From: Chryseobacterium antibioticum
GTDB lineage: Bacteria > Bacteroidota > Bacteroidia > Flavobacteriales > Weeksellaceae
NCBI RefSeq assembly: GCF_012927325.1
Contig: NZ_JABBGI010000023.1
Coordinates: 1-64,000 of the forward strand
Length of the DNA: 64,000 nt
Direction: 5' to 3'
The notes under the pieces are model-generated. The model saw only the letters and a program-made list of their open reading frames with translations, searched no databases and was not told the DNA's origin. Positions 53,811 to 62,417 of the stretch are shown piece by piece (positions within the stretch are counted from its first letter, which is position 1; each line of letters opens with the position of its first letter). A program made the position numbers and the translations under genes.

Positions 53811-53873
53811 ACTTCAGATATCAGATTTCAGACACTAGATTTTTAAAAGTCTGATATCTGATGTCTGAAATCT
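53811..53873. repeat. Stuttered repeat folded as a hairpin, TCTGA type
   Basis: AGATTTCAGACA (53823-53834) and TGTCTGAAATCT (53862-53873) are perfectly inverse, 12 base pairs, with further TCTGATATCTGATG units between. It follows the argE stop directly and could halt or protect the transcript; there is no T-run. Confidence 0.65.
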
Positions 53874-54131
53874 ATTATCTAAAAAATAATGTTTTAACCA
53901 CGCTCAGCGGGCAGATTAAAGTTCAGTTTTTAATAAAGATTTATGCAAAAAAGAAAATTAAAGACGAAGACTTTTCAATGCGGAAATGTTTTTTTATAGT
54001 TAAAGATACTCTGCTGAGCAGGTTGAAACGAATTAAAAGAATACCATGATGAAATCGCAATTGGTTGAAATTCTGGTAAATAAACAAATGAAGGCTACAA
54101 TTACATAGGGCCTTGGAAAAAATAATTACGT
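53874..54131. other. Rest of the argE-argH gap with an imperfect AACC...GGTT inverted repeat
   Basis: AACCACGCTCAGC (53896-53908) and GCTGAGCAGGTT (54013-54024) are imperfectly inverse and enclose 129 bases. A 62-codon frame at 53861-54049 begins inside the repeat and has no protein character, so I do not call it a gene. Confidence 0.4.
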
Positions 54132-55436
54132 ATGAAAAAGATATGGCAAAAGGACAACCTGGCCACCAATATACTAGTCAACAAATTTACAGTTGGGAAA
54201 GATCTTGACTTTGACGAGCGTTTAGCAAAATATGATGTTAAAGGTTCCATGGCGCATTGCCAGATGTTGGCAGAAACCGGAATTATCTCCGGTGAAGAAT
54301 CAGAACAGATGCTTTCTGTTTTGGCAGATATTTTAAAAGATATCGAGAACGGAAACTTTGAGATCGATAAAGAAGCAGAAGATATTCATTCTCAGATTGA
54401 AGCGATATTAATTGAAAAATTAGGCGATACCGGAAAGAAAATCCATACGGCAAGATCCCGGAATGATCAGGTTTTACTGGATATCAAACTGTATTTATTG
54501 GATGAAATTCGTGAAATTACAGCTCTGACCGATGCGTTTTTTCAAATTTTGATCAAACTGGCAGAACAGCATAAAAATGTACTGCTTCCGGGTTATACCC
54601 ACCTTCAGATTGCCATGCCATCTTCGTTTGGATTGTGGTTTGGAGCATATGCTGAAGCATTATTAGATGATGTTGAACTGTTGTTTTCGGTGAAGAATAT
54701 TATCAATAAAAATCCTCTGGGTTCGGCGGCAGGATATGGTTCTTCTTTCCCTATTGATCGTGAAAGTACGACCTACAACTTAGGTTTTCAGTCGATGAAC
54801 TATAATTCTGTGTACGCACAGATGACCCGTGGGAAATCTGAAAAAATGCTGTCTATGGCAATGGCTACTTTAGCGGGAACGCTTGGGAAGTTTGCTTATG
54901 ACGTCTGCTTATATTTAAGTCAGAATTTCGATTTTATAAGTTTTCCGAAGGAGTTTACAACGGGAAGCAGCATTATGCCGCACAAAAAGAATCCGGATAT
55001 TTTTGAACTGGTTCGTGCACGATGCAACAGAATTCAGTCCTTACCGAATGAGCTTATTTTACTGACAAATAATTTACCGTCAGGTTACCATAGAGATGTA
55101 CAGCTAACAAAAGAAATTCTTTTTCCGGCTATCGATTCCTTGAAAGAATGTCTGGAAATTCTAAGTTATACCCTTCCCAATATTCAGGTAAGAGAAGGGA
55201 TTCTCGAAGATGAAAAATATAAATACCTTTTCAGCGTAGAGAAGATCAATGAAGAAGTGAAAAAGGGAAGTTCATTCCGTGATGCCTATGTAAAAGTAGG
55301 GCAGGAGATTGAAAATAATGAATTTGAGTTTGAAGTTGGAAATCTTGAGCATACCCACCAGGGAAGTCTGGGAAATCTTTGTCTGGATAAAATAGAATAT
55401 CAGTTCAACAAACTGAAGAATAAATTATTGGGTTGA
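54132..55436 (+). CDS. argH: Argininosuccinate lyase
   Basis: 434 residues, fumarase/aspartase family. Splits argininosuccinate to arginine and fumarate, the last step. IHTARSRNDQVLLDIKLYL, LPGYTHLQIAMPSSFGLWF and the signature TGSSIMPHKKNPDIFELVRA are present. Slightly shorter than the 460 residues common elsewhere but with all motifs. Last gene of the operon. Confidence 0.93.
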   Translation: MKKIWQKDNLATNILVNKFTVGKDLDFDERLAKYDVKGSMAHCQMLAETGIISGEESEQMLSVLADILKDIENGNFEIDKEAEDIHSQIEAILIEKLGDTGKKIHTARSRNDQVLLDIKLYLLDEIREITALTDAFFQILIKLAEQHKNVLLPGYTHLQIAMPSSFGLWFGAYAEALLDDVELLFSVKNIINKNPLGSAAGYGSSFPIDRESTTYNLGFQSMNYNSVYAQMTRGKSEKMLSMAMATLAGTLGKFAYDVCLYLSQNFDFISFPKEFTTGSSIMPHKKNPDIFELVRARCNRIQSLPNELILLTNNLPSGYHRDVQLTKEILFPAIDSLKECLEILSYTLPNIQVREGILEDEKYKYLFSVEKINEEVKKGSSFRDAYVKVGQEIENNEFEFEVGNLEHTHQGSLGNLCLDKIEYQFNKLKNKLLG

Positions 55437-55441
55437 TTTTG

Positions 55442-55570
55442 AACCATTAAGATCATTGAATTTTTTAAGCTGAGTTAAGAAGATCTACCGATTTTATATG
55501 CAGGAAACTTATCAGAATTCGCTTGCGAATCCTTAACCATCCTTAATTACTTAAAGAAATCTTAATGGTT
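55442..55570. repeat. MITE-like inverted-repeat element after argH
   Basis: AACCATTAAGAT (55442-55453) and ATCTTAATGGTT (55559-55570) are perfectly inverse over 12 bases and bracket 129 bases. Inside, ATTCGCTTGCGAAT (55517-55530) is itself a palindrome. It lies between the convergent argH and lrp genes. Confidence 0.6.
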
Positions 55571-55588
55571 TAATACATTTGAAAATGA

Positions 55589-56050
55589 TTAGTCCAGATC
55601 AATTTTAAACTTAGTCGATTTTTTCACCTCGTGAAGCACAATAGAACTGTGGTACTGGCCGATATTAGGAATGTTTGAAATCACATTAACAGCGAAATCA
55701 TTATAAGAGTTGATGTCCTTCGCAATGATCTTAAGCATATAATCATATTCGCCGGAAAGACTGATGATCTCCTGGACTTCATCGTGTTTCATAATGTTCT
55801 TCTCAAAGGTTTCCAGTACTTTCTGGGACTGTTCTTTAAGACGGACATTACAGTACACCACAATATTCAGACCCAGCTTTTCACGGTTCAAAAGACCAAC
55901 GTATTTCTCAATAATACCATGTTTCTCAAGTTGTTTGATCCTTTCATAAGTTGGAGTAAACGTAAGACCTATCCTTTCTGAAATTTCTTTTACAGATAGC
56001 GTAGAGTCTTCCTGAATAATACTGAGAATCATTTTGTCTTTTAAATCCAT
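55589..56050 (-). CDS. Lrp/AsnC-family transcriptional regulator
   Basis: 153 residues. An N-terminal winged HTH (DKMILSIIQEDSTLSVKEISERIGLTFTPTYERIKQLEKHGII) is followed by the RAM/ligand domain (LGLNIVVYCNVRL, EIISLSGEYDYMLKIIAKDINSY). Such proteins sense amino acids. It lies between the arg and pyr operons; arginine is a shared end-product link, but its targets are unknown. It is divergent from the pyr leader. Confidence 0.88.
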   Translation of the reverse strand: MDLKDKMILSIIQEDSTLSVKEISERIGLTFTPTYERIKQLEKHGIIEKYVGLLNREKLGLNIVVYCNVRLKEQSQKVLETFEKNIMKHDEVQEIISLSGEYDYMLKIIAKDINSYNDFAVNVISNIPNIGQYHSSIVLHEVKKSTKFKIDLD

Positions 56051-56072
56051 AGAGTAGGTTTGAGTTTTAACA

Positions 56073-56080
56073 AAAATATC
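56073..56080 (-). promoter_or_regulatory. -7 promoter box of the Lrp-type gene (TATTTTTG)
   Basis: The minus strand reads TATTTTTG 22 bases before the ATG, an exact TAnnTTTG; the -33 element is not clear. Confidence 0.4.
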
Positions 56081-56135
56081 AATTAAAAATGAAAATAAGG
56101 AAGGATTACAAGTTTTAATTATTTGGGACTTTAGT

Positions 56136-56166
56136 TTTGCAGATTCGTAAAAATGTTATATCTTTG
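56136..56166 (+). promoter_or_regulatory. Promoter of the pyrimidine operon
   Basis: TTTG (56136-56139), exactly 19 bases, TATCTTTG (56159-56166). This is a perfect Bacteroidetes promoter and the best in the window. Transcription should begin near 56170, three bases before the leader ATG. Confidence 0.8.
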
Positions 56167-56172
56167 CACCTA

Positions 56173-56244
56173 ATGAATAAAAGAGTGTTTATATCATTAG
56201 ATTTACCGGGCGAAAGCGCCCTTTACGATATTTATTATAATTAA
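56173..56244 (+). CDS. Putative pyr leader peptide (23 codons)
   Basis: ATG at 56173 opens [20 protein letters not shown] followed by YYN and TAA at 56242-56244. It starts at the expected transcription start and ends exactly where the terminator stem begins. A five-pair hairpin GGGCG-AAAG-CGCCC (56208-56221) lies within it, followed by a U-rich stretch (TTTACGATATTTATTATAATT). This is the arrangement of a UTP-sensitive attenuator like that of E. coli pyrBI. Expression of the peptide is inferred, not shown. Confidence 0.55.
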   Translation: MNKRVFISLDLPGESALYDIYYN

Positions 56245-56270
56245 GCGAAGATCCTGTCTTCGCTTTTTTT
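56243..56270 (+). terminator. Attenuator terminator ahead of pyrB
   Basis: AAGCGAAGA (56243-56251) and TCTTCGCTT (56257-56265) form a nine-pair stem with a TCCTG loop, then seven T (56264-56270). It stands 20 bases before the pyrB ATG, after the promoter, so it must be read through for the operon to be expressed. Confidence 0.8.
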
Positions 56271-56290
56271 ATGCTCAAAAATTAAGAATT

Positions 56291-57187
56291 ATGTTTACGA
56301 TCACAGAATTAAGCACCGAGAGAATCAACAGTATACTGACCGAAGCACTGGCTTTTGCCAACGGGAAAACTGCAAAAATTGAAGGAGAAGTTTTCTGCTC
56401 AAATCTTTTCTTTGAAGACAGTACAAGAACAAAGACGAGTTTTGATATGGCAGAAAGGAAACTGGGGCTGCAGGTAGTACCTTTTGATGCTTCGCACAGT
56501 TCTGTCAATAAAGGAGAGAGCCTTTATGATACGGTGAAAACCATTGAAAGTCTGGGGGTGAATCTGGTAGTTATCAGAGACAAGAAAGACAGGTATTTCG
56601 AAGAATTAAACAACATCAATATTCCAGTGATCAACGGAGGGGACGGAACAGGAAATCACCCGTCACAATGTATGCTGGATCTGATGACCATCTATCAGGA
56701 ATTCGGAAAATTCGAAGGATTGAAGATAGGAATTGTAGGGGATGTAAAACATAGCCGTGTGGCGAATTCAAATGCTGAAGCTTTAAGAAGGTTAGGCGCT
56801 AAAGTATACTTCTCAGGACCGGAACATTGGTTTGATGAAGGCGCTTTAATTAACGGAACTTATTTACCGGTTGATCAGCTGATCGCTGAAGTAGATGTTC
56901 TGATGCTGTTAAGAATTCAGCACGAAAGGCACGATGCCCAGATGAGTTTCTCCGCTTCCGAATACCATAGAAAGTACGGTCTGACGAAAGAAAGAGAAAA
57001 AGTAATGAAAGAAGGAGCGATTATCATGCATCCTGCCCCGATCAACAGAGGCGTTGAAATTGATACTGACCTCGTGGAATGCGAACGCTCAAGAGTGTTC
57101 AAACAGATGCAGAACGGAGTCTTCGCAAGAATGGCCATCCTGAAAGAAGCACTGGAAAAAGAAGGGCATATCTTTAAGGAATTGTAA
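56291..57187 (+). CDS. pyrB: Aspartate carbamoyltransferase catalytic subunit
   Basis: 298 residues. Joins carbamoyl phosphate and aspartate in the first committed step of UMP synthesis. [16 protein letters not shown] holds the carbamoyl-phosphate loop (STRT), HSSVNKGES the mobile loop with Lys, [16 protein letters not shown] the aspartate region and [11 protein letters not shown] the 230s loop. The regulatory subunit PyrI is absent. Its promoter and leader point to control by UTP. Confidence 0.93.
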   Translation: MFTITELSTERINSILTEALAFANGKTAKIEGEVFCSNLFFEDSTRTKTSFDMAERKLGLQVVPFDASHSSVNKGESLYDTVKTIESLGVNLVVIRDKKDRYFEELNNINIPVINGGDGTGNHPSQCMLDLMTIYQEFGKFEGLKIGIVGDVKHSRVANSNAEALRRLGAKVYFSGPEHWFDEGALINGTYLPVDQLIAEVDVLMLLRIQHERHDAQMSFSASEYHRKYGLTKEREKVMKEGAIIMHPAPINRGVEIDTDLVECERSRVFKQMQNGVFARMAILKEALEKEGHIFKEL

Positions 57188-57301
57188 AAAGTAAAATGTA
57201 GAAAGTAAAATGTATAAAATATAGAATACATGATACAACCGACATTATACATTGTACAAAAGAAATTATACAGAATAAAATAGAATAAAGAGATAAATAA
57301 A
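57188..57301 (+). repeat. pyrB-carA gap with GTAAAATGTA-type stutter
   Basis: GTAAAATGTAGAAAGTAAAA then TGTATAAAATATAGAATAC and ATAAAATAGAATAAAG, an A-rich cousin of the stuttered repeats elsewhere. No promoter is evident, so carA probably depends on read-through from pyrB. Confidence 0.4.
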
Positions 57302-58375
57302 ATGAAGAAAAAATTAATACTGGAGTCCGGTGAAGTGTTTCATGGAGAAGGTTTCGGAGCAGAATTGGAAACTGCCGGAGAAGTAGTTTTCAATACCGGA
57401 ATGACAGGATATCAGGAGTTGATCTCCGATCCGTCATACTGCGGTCAGATTGTTTGCATGACCTATCCGCTTATCGGAAATTATGGTATTAACCGTGATG
57501 ATTATGAAAGCATCGAGCCGGCTATTAAAGGACTTATCGTAAAAGAAGTGTGCGATCTTCCATCTAATTTCCGAACCCAGATGACTTTAGATGAATTATT
57601 TAAAAAGAAAAACCTTTCAGGAATTTCAGGAATCGACACCAGGAGACTGACCAGAGTTTTACGTAACTACGGAGTGGTAAAAGGAAAGATCGTGAATGCA
57701 GATACTGATGAAAATGCAGTAGTTACAGAGCTGAAATCTACAACTTTCCCTATCAACCAGGTAGAAATGGTTTCTACAAAAACATCTTATGCCAATCCGG
57801 GAAGAGGGTTCAAGGTAGTGCTGATAGATTTTGGTTCCAAGCTGGGAATTATCAGAGAATTGTCTCAGAGAAACTGCGATATAACAGTCGTTTCCCATGA
57901 TACAACAGCAGAGGAGATCTTATTGATGGATCCGGACGGGATTATGCTTTCAAACGGTCCTGGTGACCCTGAAGACAACCCTCAGGCTTTAGAAATGATC
58001 CGCGGATTATTAGGAAAAGTTCCCATCTTCGGAATCTGTTTAGGACACCAGCTGATCGGTCTTGCCTGTGGTGCAAAAACGTTCAAACTGAAATTCGGAC
58101 ACAGAGGAGGAAACCACCCTGTATTGGATCTGGAGAAAAACAAAGTATCTATCACTTCTCAGAACCACGGCTATGCAGTAGATCAGGAAAGTCTTAAAGA
58201 CACAGACCTAGTTGAAACTCACATCGCTCTAAACGACAGAACCAATGAAGGTCTGAAACACAAGATCCACCCATGCTTCTCCGTTCAGTACCACCCTGAA
58301 GCAAGCCCTGGCCCTGAAGACGCGAATTATTTGTTTGACGAGTTCATTGATTTAATGGAGGGCTTCAAAAAATAA
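57302..58375 (+). CDS. carA: Carbamoyl-phosphate synthase small subunit
   Basis: 357 residues. The glutaminase subunit that feeds ammonia to CarB. The N-terminal domain has LESGEVFHGEGFG and TGMTGYQELISDPSYCGQI. The class I amidotransferase domain has GICLGHQLIGLA with the nucleophile Cys near 246 and QYHPEASPGPEDA for the His-Glu pair. It supplies carbamoyl phosphate to both PyrB and the arg pathway carbamoyltransferase nearby. Confidence 0.95.
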   Translation: MKKKLILESGEVFHGEGFGAELETAGEVVFNTGMTGYQELISDPSYCGQIVCMTYPLIGNYGINRDDYESIEPAIKGLIVKEVCDLPSNFRTQMTLDELFKKKNLSGISGIDTRRLTRVLRNYGVVKGKIVNADTDENAVVTELKSTTFPINQVEMVSTKTSYANPGRGFKVVLIDFGSKLGIIRELSQRNCDITVVSHDTTAEEILLMDPDGIMLSNGPGDPEDNPQALEMIRGLLGKVPIFGICLGHQLIGLACGAKTFKLKFGHRGGNHPVLDLEKNKVSITSQNHGYAVDQESLKDTDLVETHIALNDRTNEGLKHKIHPCFSVQYHPEASPGPEDANYLFDEFIDLMEGFKK

Positions 58376-58407
58376 GAACCAAGAATCAAGATACAGGAAC
58401 CAAGACG
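58374..58407 (+). repeat. CAAGAACCAAGA-type repeat, left flank of the S23 gene
   Basis: AAGAACCAAGAATCAAGATA then CAGGAACCAAGACG, immediately at the carA stop. The inverse of this pattern flanks the other side of the four-helix-bundle gene. Confidence 0.6.
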
Positions 58408-58432
58408 CAAAAACAAGATTAATAGACTACAG

Positions 58433-58783
58433 ATGCACAACTTTGAGAAATTACTTTTCTGGCAAAAATCTATTGTATTGGCAAAAAATGTTTACATTAT
58501 TTGTCAGGAGATCAATAACGATGAAAAGTACGGTTTGATTTCTCAAATTAAAAGATCAGCAGTTTCTATTCCCTCTAATATTGCTGAAGGTTCAGGTAGA
58601 AATGGAAGTAAAGAGTTTAATCATTTTCTGGCGGTTGCTCTAGGTTCAGCTTTTGAACTGCAGACACAATTGATTTTGATTAAAGAACTAAATCTCTTAC
58701 CGGAAGAAAAAATAAATGCTTTACTAAATGAAGTTTCTGAAATTCAGAGAATGATTTATTCGTTTAAAAATAATTTAAAATAA
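58433..58783 (+). CDS. Four-helix-bundle protein (S23/intervening-sequence type)
   Basis: 116 residues. FEKLLFWQKSIVLAKNVYII, the core motif QIKRSAVSIPSNIAEGSGR and FLAVALGSAFELQTQLILI are the conserved segments of the S23 family, first found in 23S rRNA intervening sequences and also related to the Avd protein of diversity-generating retroelements. The fold is known; the function is not. It separates carA from carB, which are normally adjacent, and is bracketed by inverted repeats, suggesting insertion as a small cassette. Confidence 0.88.
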   Translation: MHNFEKLLFWQKSIVLAKNVYIICQEINNDEKYGLISQIKRSAVSIPSNIAEGSGRNGSKEFNHFLAVALGSAFELQTQLILIKELNLLPEEKINALLNEVSEIQRMIYSFKNNLK

Positions 58784-58785
58784 AA

Positions 58786-58826
58786 GTCTGGAATCTTGGC
58801 TCTTGGCTCTAGAATCTTGACTCTAC
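58786..58826 (-). repeat. TCTTGGCTCTTGGCTC-type repeat, right flank of the S23 gene
   Basis: GTCTGGAATCTTGGCTCTTG then GCTCTAGAATCTTGACTCTAC. Its reverse complement matches the left flank at about four bases in five over 24 bases. Confidence 0.6.
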
Positions 58827-58839
58827 AATAAAAAGAAAA

Positions 58840-61800
58840 ATGGCAAAACGTACAGATATAAAAACAATTTTAGTAATCGGTTCAGGACCCATCATCATCG
58901 GTCAGGCAGCTGAATTTGATTACGCAGGAACGCAGGCTTGTCTGTCTTTGAGAGAAGAAGGCTACAAGGTGATTTTGATCAACTCAAACCCTGCAACTAT
59001 TATGACGGATGTAGAAATCGCAGATAAAGTATATATCGAGCCGATTTCCCTTCAGTTTGTAAGCCACATCATCAGAAAAGAACGTCCGGATGCTTTGCTA
59101 CCAACGCTTGGAGGTCAGACGGGTCTGAATATGGCGGTAGAATTGGAAAAATCAGGAATTCTTGAAGAATGTAAAGTAGAAGTTTTAGGAACTACACTTT
59201 CTGCAATCAACAGAGCGGAAGACAGAGATCTTTTCCGTGAATTGATGAGAGAATTGAACGAACCGGTTCCTGAGTCAGATATCGTAACTACAGTAGAAGG
59301 AGCAATCCGTTTTGCTGAGGAAATTGGATATCCCGTAATTGTTCGTCCTGCCTTTACGATGGGTGGAACAGGAGGTGGTATTGCCTCTACCGAAGCCGAA
59401 TTAAAAGAGATTGCTGAATTAGGATTAAAATACAGTCCGGTGACGCAATGTCTTATCGAGAGATCAATTGCAGGTTTCAAAGAAATTGAATACGAAGTAA
59501 TGCGTGATGCCAACGACAATGCGATTGTGGTTTGTAACATGGAAAATATAGATCCGGTAGGCGTTCACACAGGGGATTCCATCGTAGTGGCGCCTTCTCA
59601 GACGCTTTCTGACAGAGAGTACCAGTTATTGAGAAATGCTTCGCTGAAGATCATCAGAGCCTTAGGAATTGAAGGAGGATGTAATGTACAGCTGGCTTTA
59701 GACCCGCATTCATTCAACTATTATATTATCGAGGTGAATCCTAGAGTTTCCCGTTCATCAGCACTGGCAAGTAAAGCGACAGGATATCCGATCGCAAAAA
59801 TTGCTGCTAAAATTGCTGTAGGATTAACACTAGATGAGATTATGAATCCCGTGACAGGAAAAACATACGCATGTTTTGAGCCTGCCCTTGACTATGTAGT
59901 AACAAAATTCCCAAGATTCCCTTTCGATAAATTCGAAACAGCGGACAGAAGATTGTCTACACAGATGAAAGCGACCGGAGAAGTAATGGCCATCGGAAGA
60001 AACTTTGAGGAATCATTACAGAAAGCCGTTCGTTCTTTAGAAACAGGTTTAAGACATTTGGGATTAAAAACAAAACAGGCTGCAGCATTAACACCAGAAG
60101 ATATCGAAAGAAGAATCAGAGTTTGTGACGATGAAAGACTGTTCATTATCTGTGACGCTCTGAGAAGAGGTTACGATTGGGAGCAAATTGTAGAATGGAG
60201 CAAAATTGATAAATTCTTCATTTGGAAATTAAAGAAACTTGTTGACTTTGAAAAAGTAATTGCGGCCAATAAATTTGATAAAGAAACCTTAATTCAGGCT
60301 AAAAAATTAGGCTTCTCAGATCAGAATATCGCTCATTTATGGGAATCTAAGCAAAGAGAAGTTTATAATTTCAGAAAAGAAAATGGCATAATACCAGTTT
60401 ACAAAATGGTAGATACGTGTGCCGCAGAATTTGAAAGTGAAACCCCTTATTTCTACGGAACTTACGAAGAAGAAAATGAAAGTGTAGTCACTGATAAACA
60501 AAAAGTGATTGTTTTAGGTTCAGGACCAATCAGAATCGGACAGGGAGTAGAGTTTGATTATGCAACCGTTCACTCGGTTTGGGCGATCAAAGAGATGGGT
60601 TACGAAGCGATTATTATCAACAATAACCCTGAAACGGTTTCTACAGACTTCTCGATTTCAGATAAATTATACTTCGAACCTTTAACGGAAGAAGATGTAA
60701 TGAGTATCATCGATCTTGAGAAACCAATGGGAGTTGTTGTTCAGTTCGGAGGGCAGACAGCGATCAACTTAGCGGATAAACTGGCAAGTTACGGAGTGAA
60801 AATTCTGGGAACTTCACTGGAAGACTTAGACAGAGCTGAAAACAGAGATAAATTTGAAAAGGCCCTTCAGGAAATGGGAATTCCCCAGCCTTTAGGAAAA
60901 ACGTCAACATCAAAAGAAGAAGCCATTACCATTGCCAACGAGATAGGGTATCCGGTTTTGGTTCGTCCAAGTTATGTACTAGGAGGTAGAGCCATGGAAA
61001 TTGTTTACACCGAAAGCGAATTGGCACATTACATGGAATTTGCGGTAGATGCAAGCCCGGAACATCCGGTTTTGGTGGACCGTTATATTACAGGAAAAGA
61101 AGTTGAAGTAGATGCAATCTGCGATGGTGAAACAGTCATTATTCCTGGAATTATGGAACATATCGAAAGAGCGGGGGTTCACTCCGGAGACTCTATTGCG
61201 GTGTATCCGCCTCAGAATGTTTCGCAGGAGGAAATCGACACTTTGGTAGATTATACCCAGAGACTGGCAAAAGGATTGAATGTGATTGGTTTAATGAACA
61301 TCCAGTACGTTCTTTTCGAAGGAAATGTTTATGTAATCGAGGTGAATCCACGTTCATCAAGAACAGTTCCTTTCCTGTCTAAAATTACAGAAGTTCCGAT
61401 GGCTAATTTAGCAACGAAAGCGATTTTAGGACAGAAACTGAAAGATTTAGGGTATAAAAACGGATTAGTTCCGAATAAAGAAGGAGTCTTCGTAAAAGTT
61501 CCTGTATTCTCTTTCTCAAAACTAACGAAAGTTGATATCTCTCTGGGACCTGAAATGAAGTCTACGGGAGAAGTAATGGGGAAAGATACAACGCTGGAAA
61601 AAGCTCTGTACAAAGGATTAATTGCAGCAGGAAGAAAAGTTCCGATGCATGGGTCAATTTTGTTCACAGTTGCAGATAAACACAAGCAGGAAGCAGCAGA
61701 TCTGGCAGCAAGATTTCACGAAGTTGGTTTCAGAATCTGGGCAACGGAAGGAACGGCTAAATTCTTTGGAGAACAGGGAATTCCTTGTAAAATCGGATAT

Positions 61801-62022
61801 AAGATCGGAGAAGATGATGTCAACCTGATCGACCTGATCCAGAAAGGGAAAGTACAGTATGTAGTGAATACCATGACCAAAGGGAAACAGGTAGAAAGAG
61901 ACGGATTCCAGATCAGAAGAATGAGCGTGGAAAACGGCGTTCCTTGTTTAACATCCATGGACACCGTAGAAGCCATCCTGAAAGTAATTGAAAGCATGAG
62001 TTTCAAAATGGAGACGATGTAA
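58840..62022 (+). CDS. carB: Carbamoyl-phosphate synthase large subunit
   Basis: 1060 residues. Two ATP-grasp halves: [20 protein letters not shown] at the N-terminus and [19 protein letters not shown] near 560, each with the GG loops ([14 protein letters not shown] and [15 protein letters not shown]). The C-terminal 130 residues are the MGS-like allosteric domain ([27 protein letters not shown]), where UMP and ornithine act in E. coli. Full length and intact. Confidence 0.96.
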   Translation: MAKRTDIKTILVIGSGPIIIGQAAEFDYAGTQACLSLREEGYKVILINSNPATIMTDVEIADKVYIEPISLQFVSHIIRKERPDALLPTLGGQTGLNMAVELEKSGILEECKVEVLGTTLSAINRAEDRDLFRELMRELNEPVPESDIVTTVEGAIRFAEEIGYPVIVRPAFTMGGTGGGIASTEAELKEIAELGLKYSPVTQCLIERSIAGFKEIEYEVMRDANDNAIVVCNMENIDPVGVHTGDSIVVAPSQTLSDREYQLLRNASLKIIRALGIEGGCNVQLALDPHSFNYYIIEVNPRVSRSSALASKATGYPIAKIAAKIAVGLTLDEIMNPVTGKTYACFEPALDYVVTKFPRFPFDKFETADRRLSTQMKATGEVMAIGRNFEESLQKAVRSLETGLRHLGLKTKQAAALTPEDIERRIRVCDDERLFIICDALRRGYDWEQIVEWSKIDKFFIWKLKKLVDFEKVIAANKFDKETLIQAKKLGFSDQNIAHLWESKQREVYNFRKENGIIPVYKMVDTCAAEFESETPYFYGTYEEENESVVTDKQKVIVLGSGPIRIGQGVEFDYATVHSVWAIKEMGYEAIIINNNPETVSTDFSISDKLYFEPLTEEDVMSIIDLEKPMGVVVQFGGQTAINLADKLASYGVKILGTSLEDLDRAENRDKFEKALQEMGIPQPLGKTSTSKEEAITIANEIGYPVLVRPSYVLGGRAMEIVYTESELAHYMEFAVDASPEHPVLVDRYITGKEVEVDAICDGETVIIPGIMEHIERAGVHSGDSIAVYPPQNVSQEEIDTLVDYTQRLAKGLNVIGLMNIQYVLFEGNVYVIEVNPRSSRTVPFLSKITEVPMANLATKAILGQKLKDLGYKNGLVPNKEGVFVKVPVFSFSKLTKVDISLGPEMKSTGEVMGKDTTLEKALYKGLIAAGRKVPMHGSILFTVADKHKQEAADLAARFHEVGFRIWATEGTAKFFGEQGIPCKIGYKIGEDDVNLIDLIQKGKVQYVVNTMTKGKQVERDGFQIRRMSVENGVPCLTSMDTVEAILKVIESMSFKMETM

Positions 62023-62047
62023 TGATCGAAACCAGATGATATATTTC

Positions 62048-62076
62048 AAACCCCGTGAGTTTTTTCGCGGGGTTTT
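62048..62076 (+). terminator. Terminator after carB
   Basis: AAACCCCGTGA and TCGCGGGGTTT pair over 11 bases with one G-U, followed by TTTTTG; it ends the pyr operon. Confidence 0.8.
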
Positions 62077-62417
62077 TGTTTGTAGTGAAGATCAAATTGT
62101 TTGCTGTTTATGGATATTTATATACACTAGGAAAATGATAAATTGATCATTGGAATAAGTATTTTATTTTAACAAGAAATACCAATATCAGAAATTAACT
62201 TAATGCTAAAAATCCAGAAATATATACATGCCCTCAGAATTTGCCCCTGTTCTCAGTCACTTCAGTCAGTTTATTTTAAGATCAGTGAACCTTTAAAAAT
62301 CTACGGGATCATATGAAATGTTCATCGGAACTAATATTCATATAGGTTTACGAACGCAGTTCACGAAGCATCTATTATAAAACCTATTTACCTGTCAGTA
62401 AATTAGCTATGTTTCCC
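62077..62417. other. Intergenic region, nothing recognised
   Basis: About 340 bases between the carB terminator and the stop of the next, convergent gene. Mixed composition, no frame over 40 codons with protein character, no repeat of the types seen elsewhere. Confidence 0.5.

Noticed and set aside
53861..54049. A 62-codon frame between argE and argH
   Set aside because: It begins inside a TCTGA repeat, lacks a promoter and has no domain; better explained as repeat and inverted-repeat DNA.
58374..58826. Flanking repeats as a possible CRISPR or diversity-generating element
   Set aside because: Units are 7-8 bases and degenerate without spacers, and there is no reverse transcriptase or template/variable repeat pair near the S23 gene.
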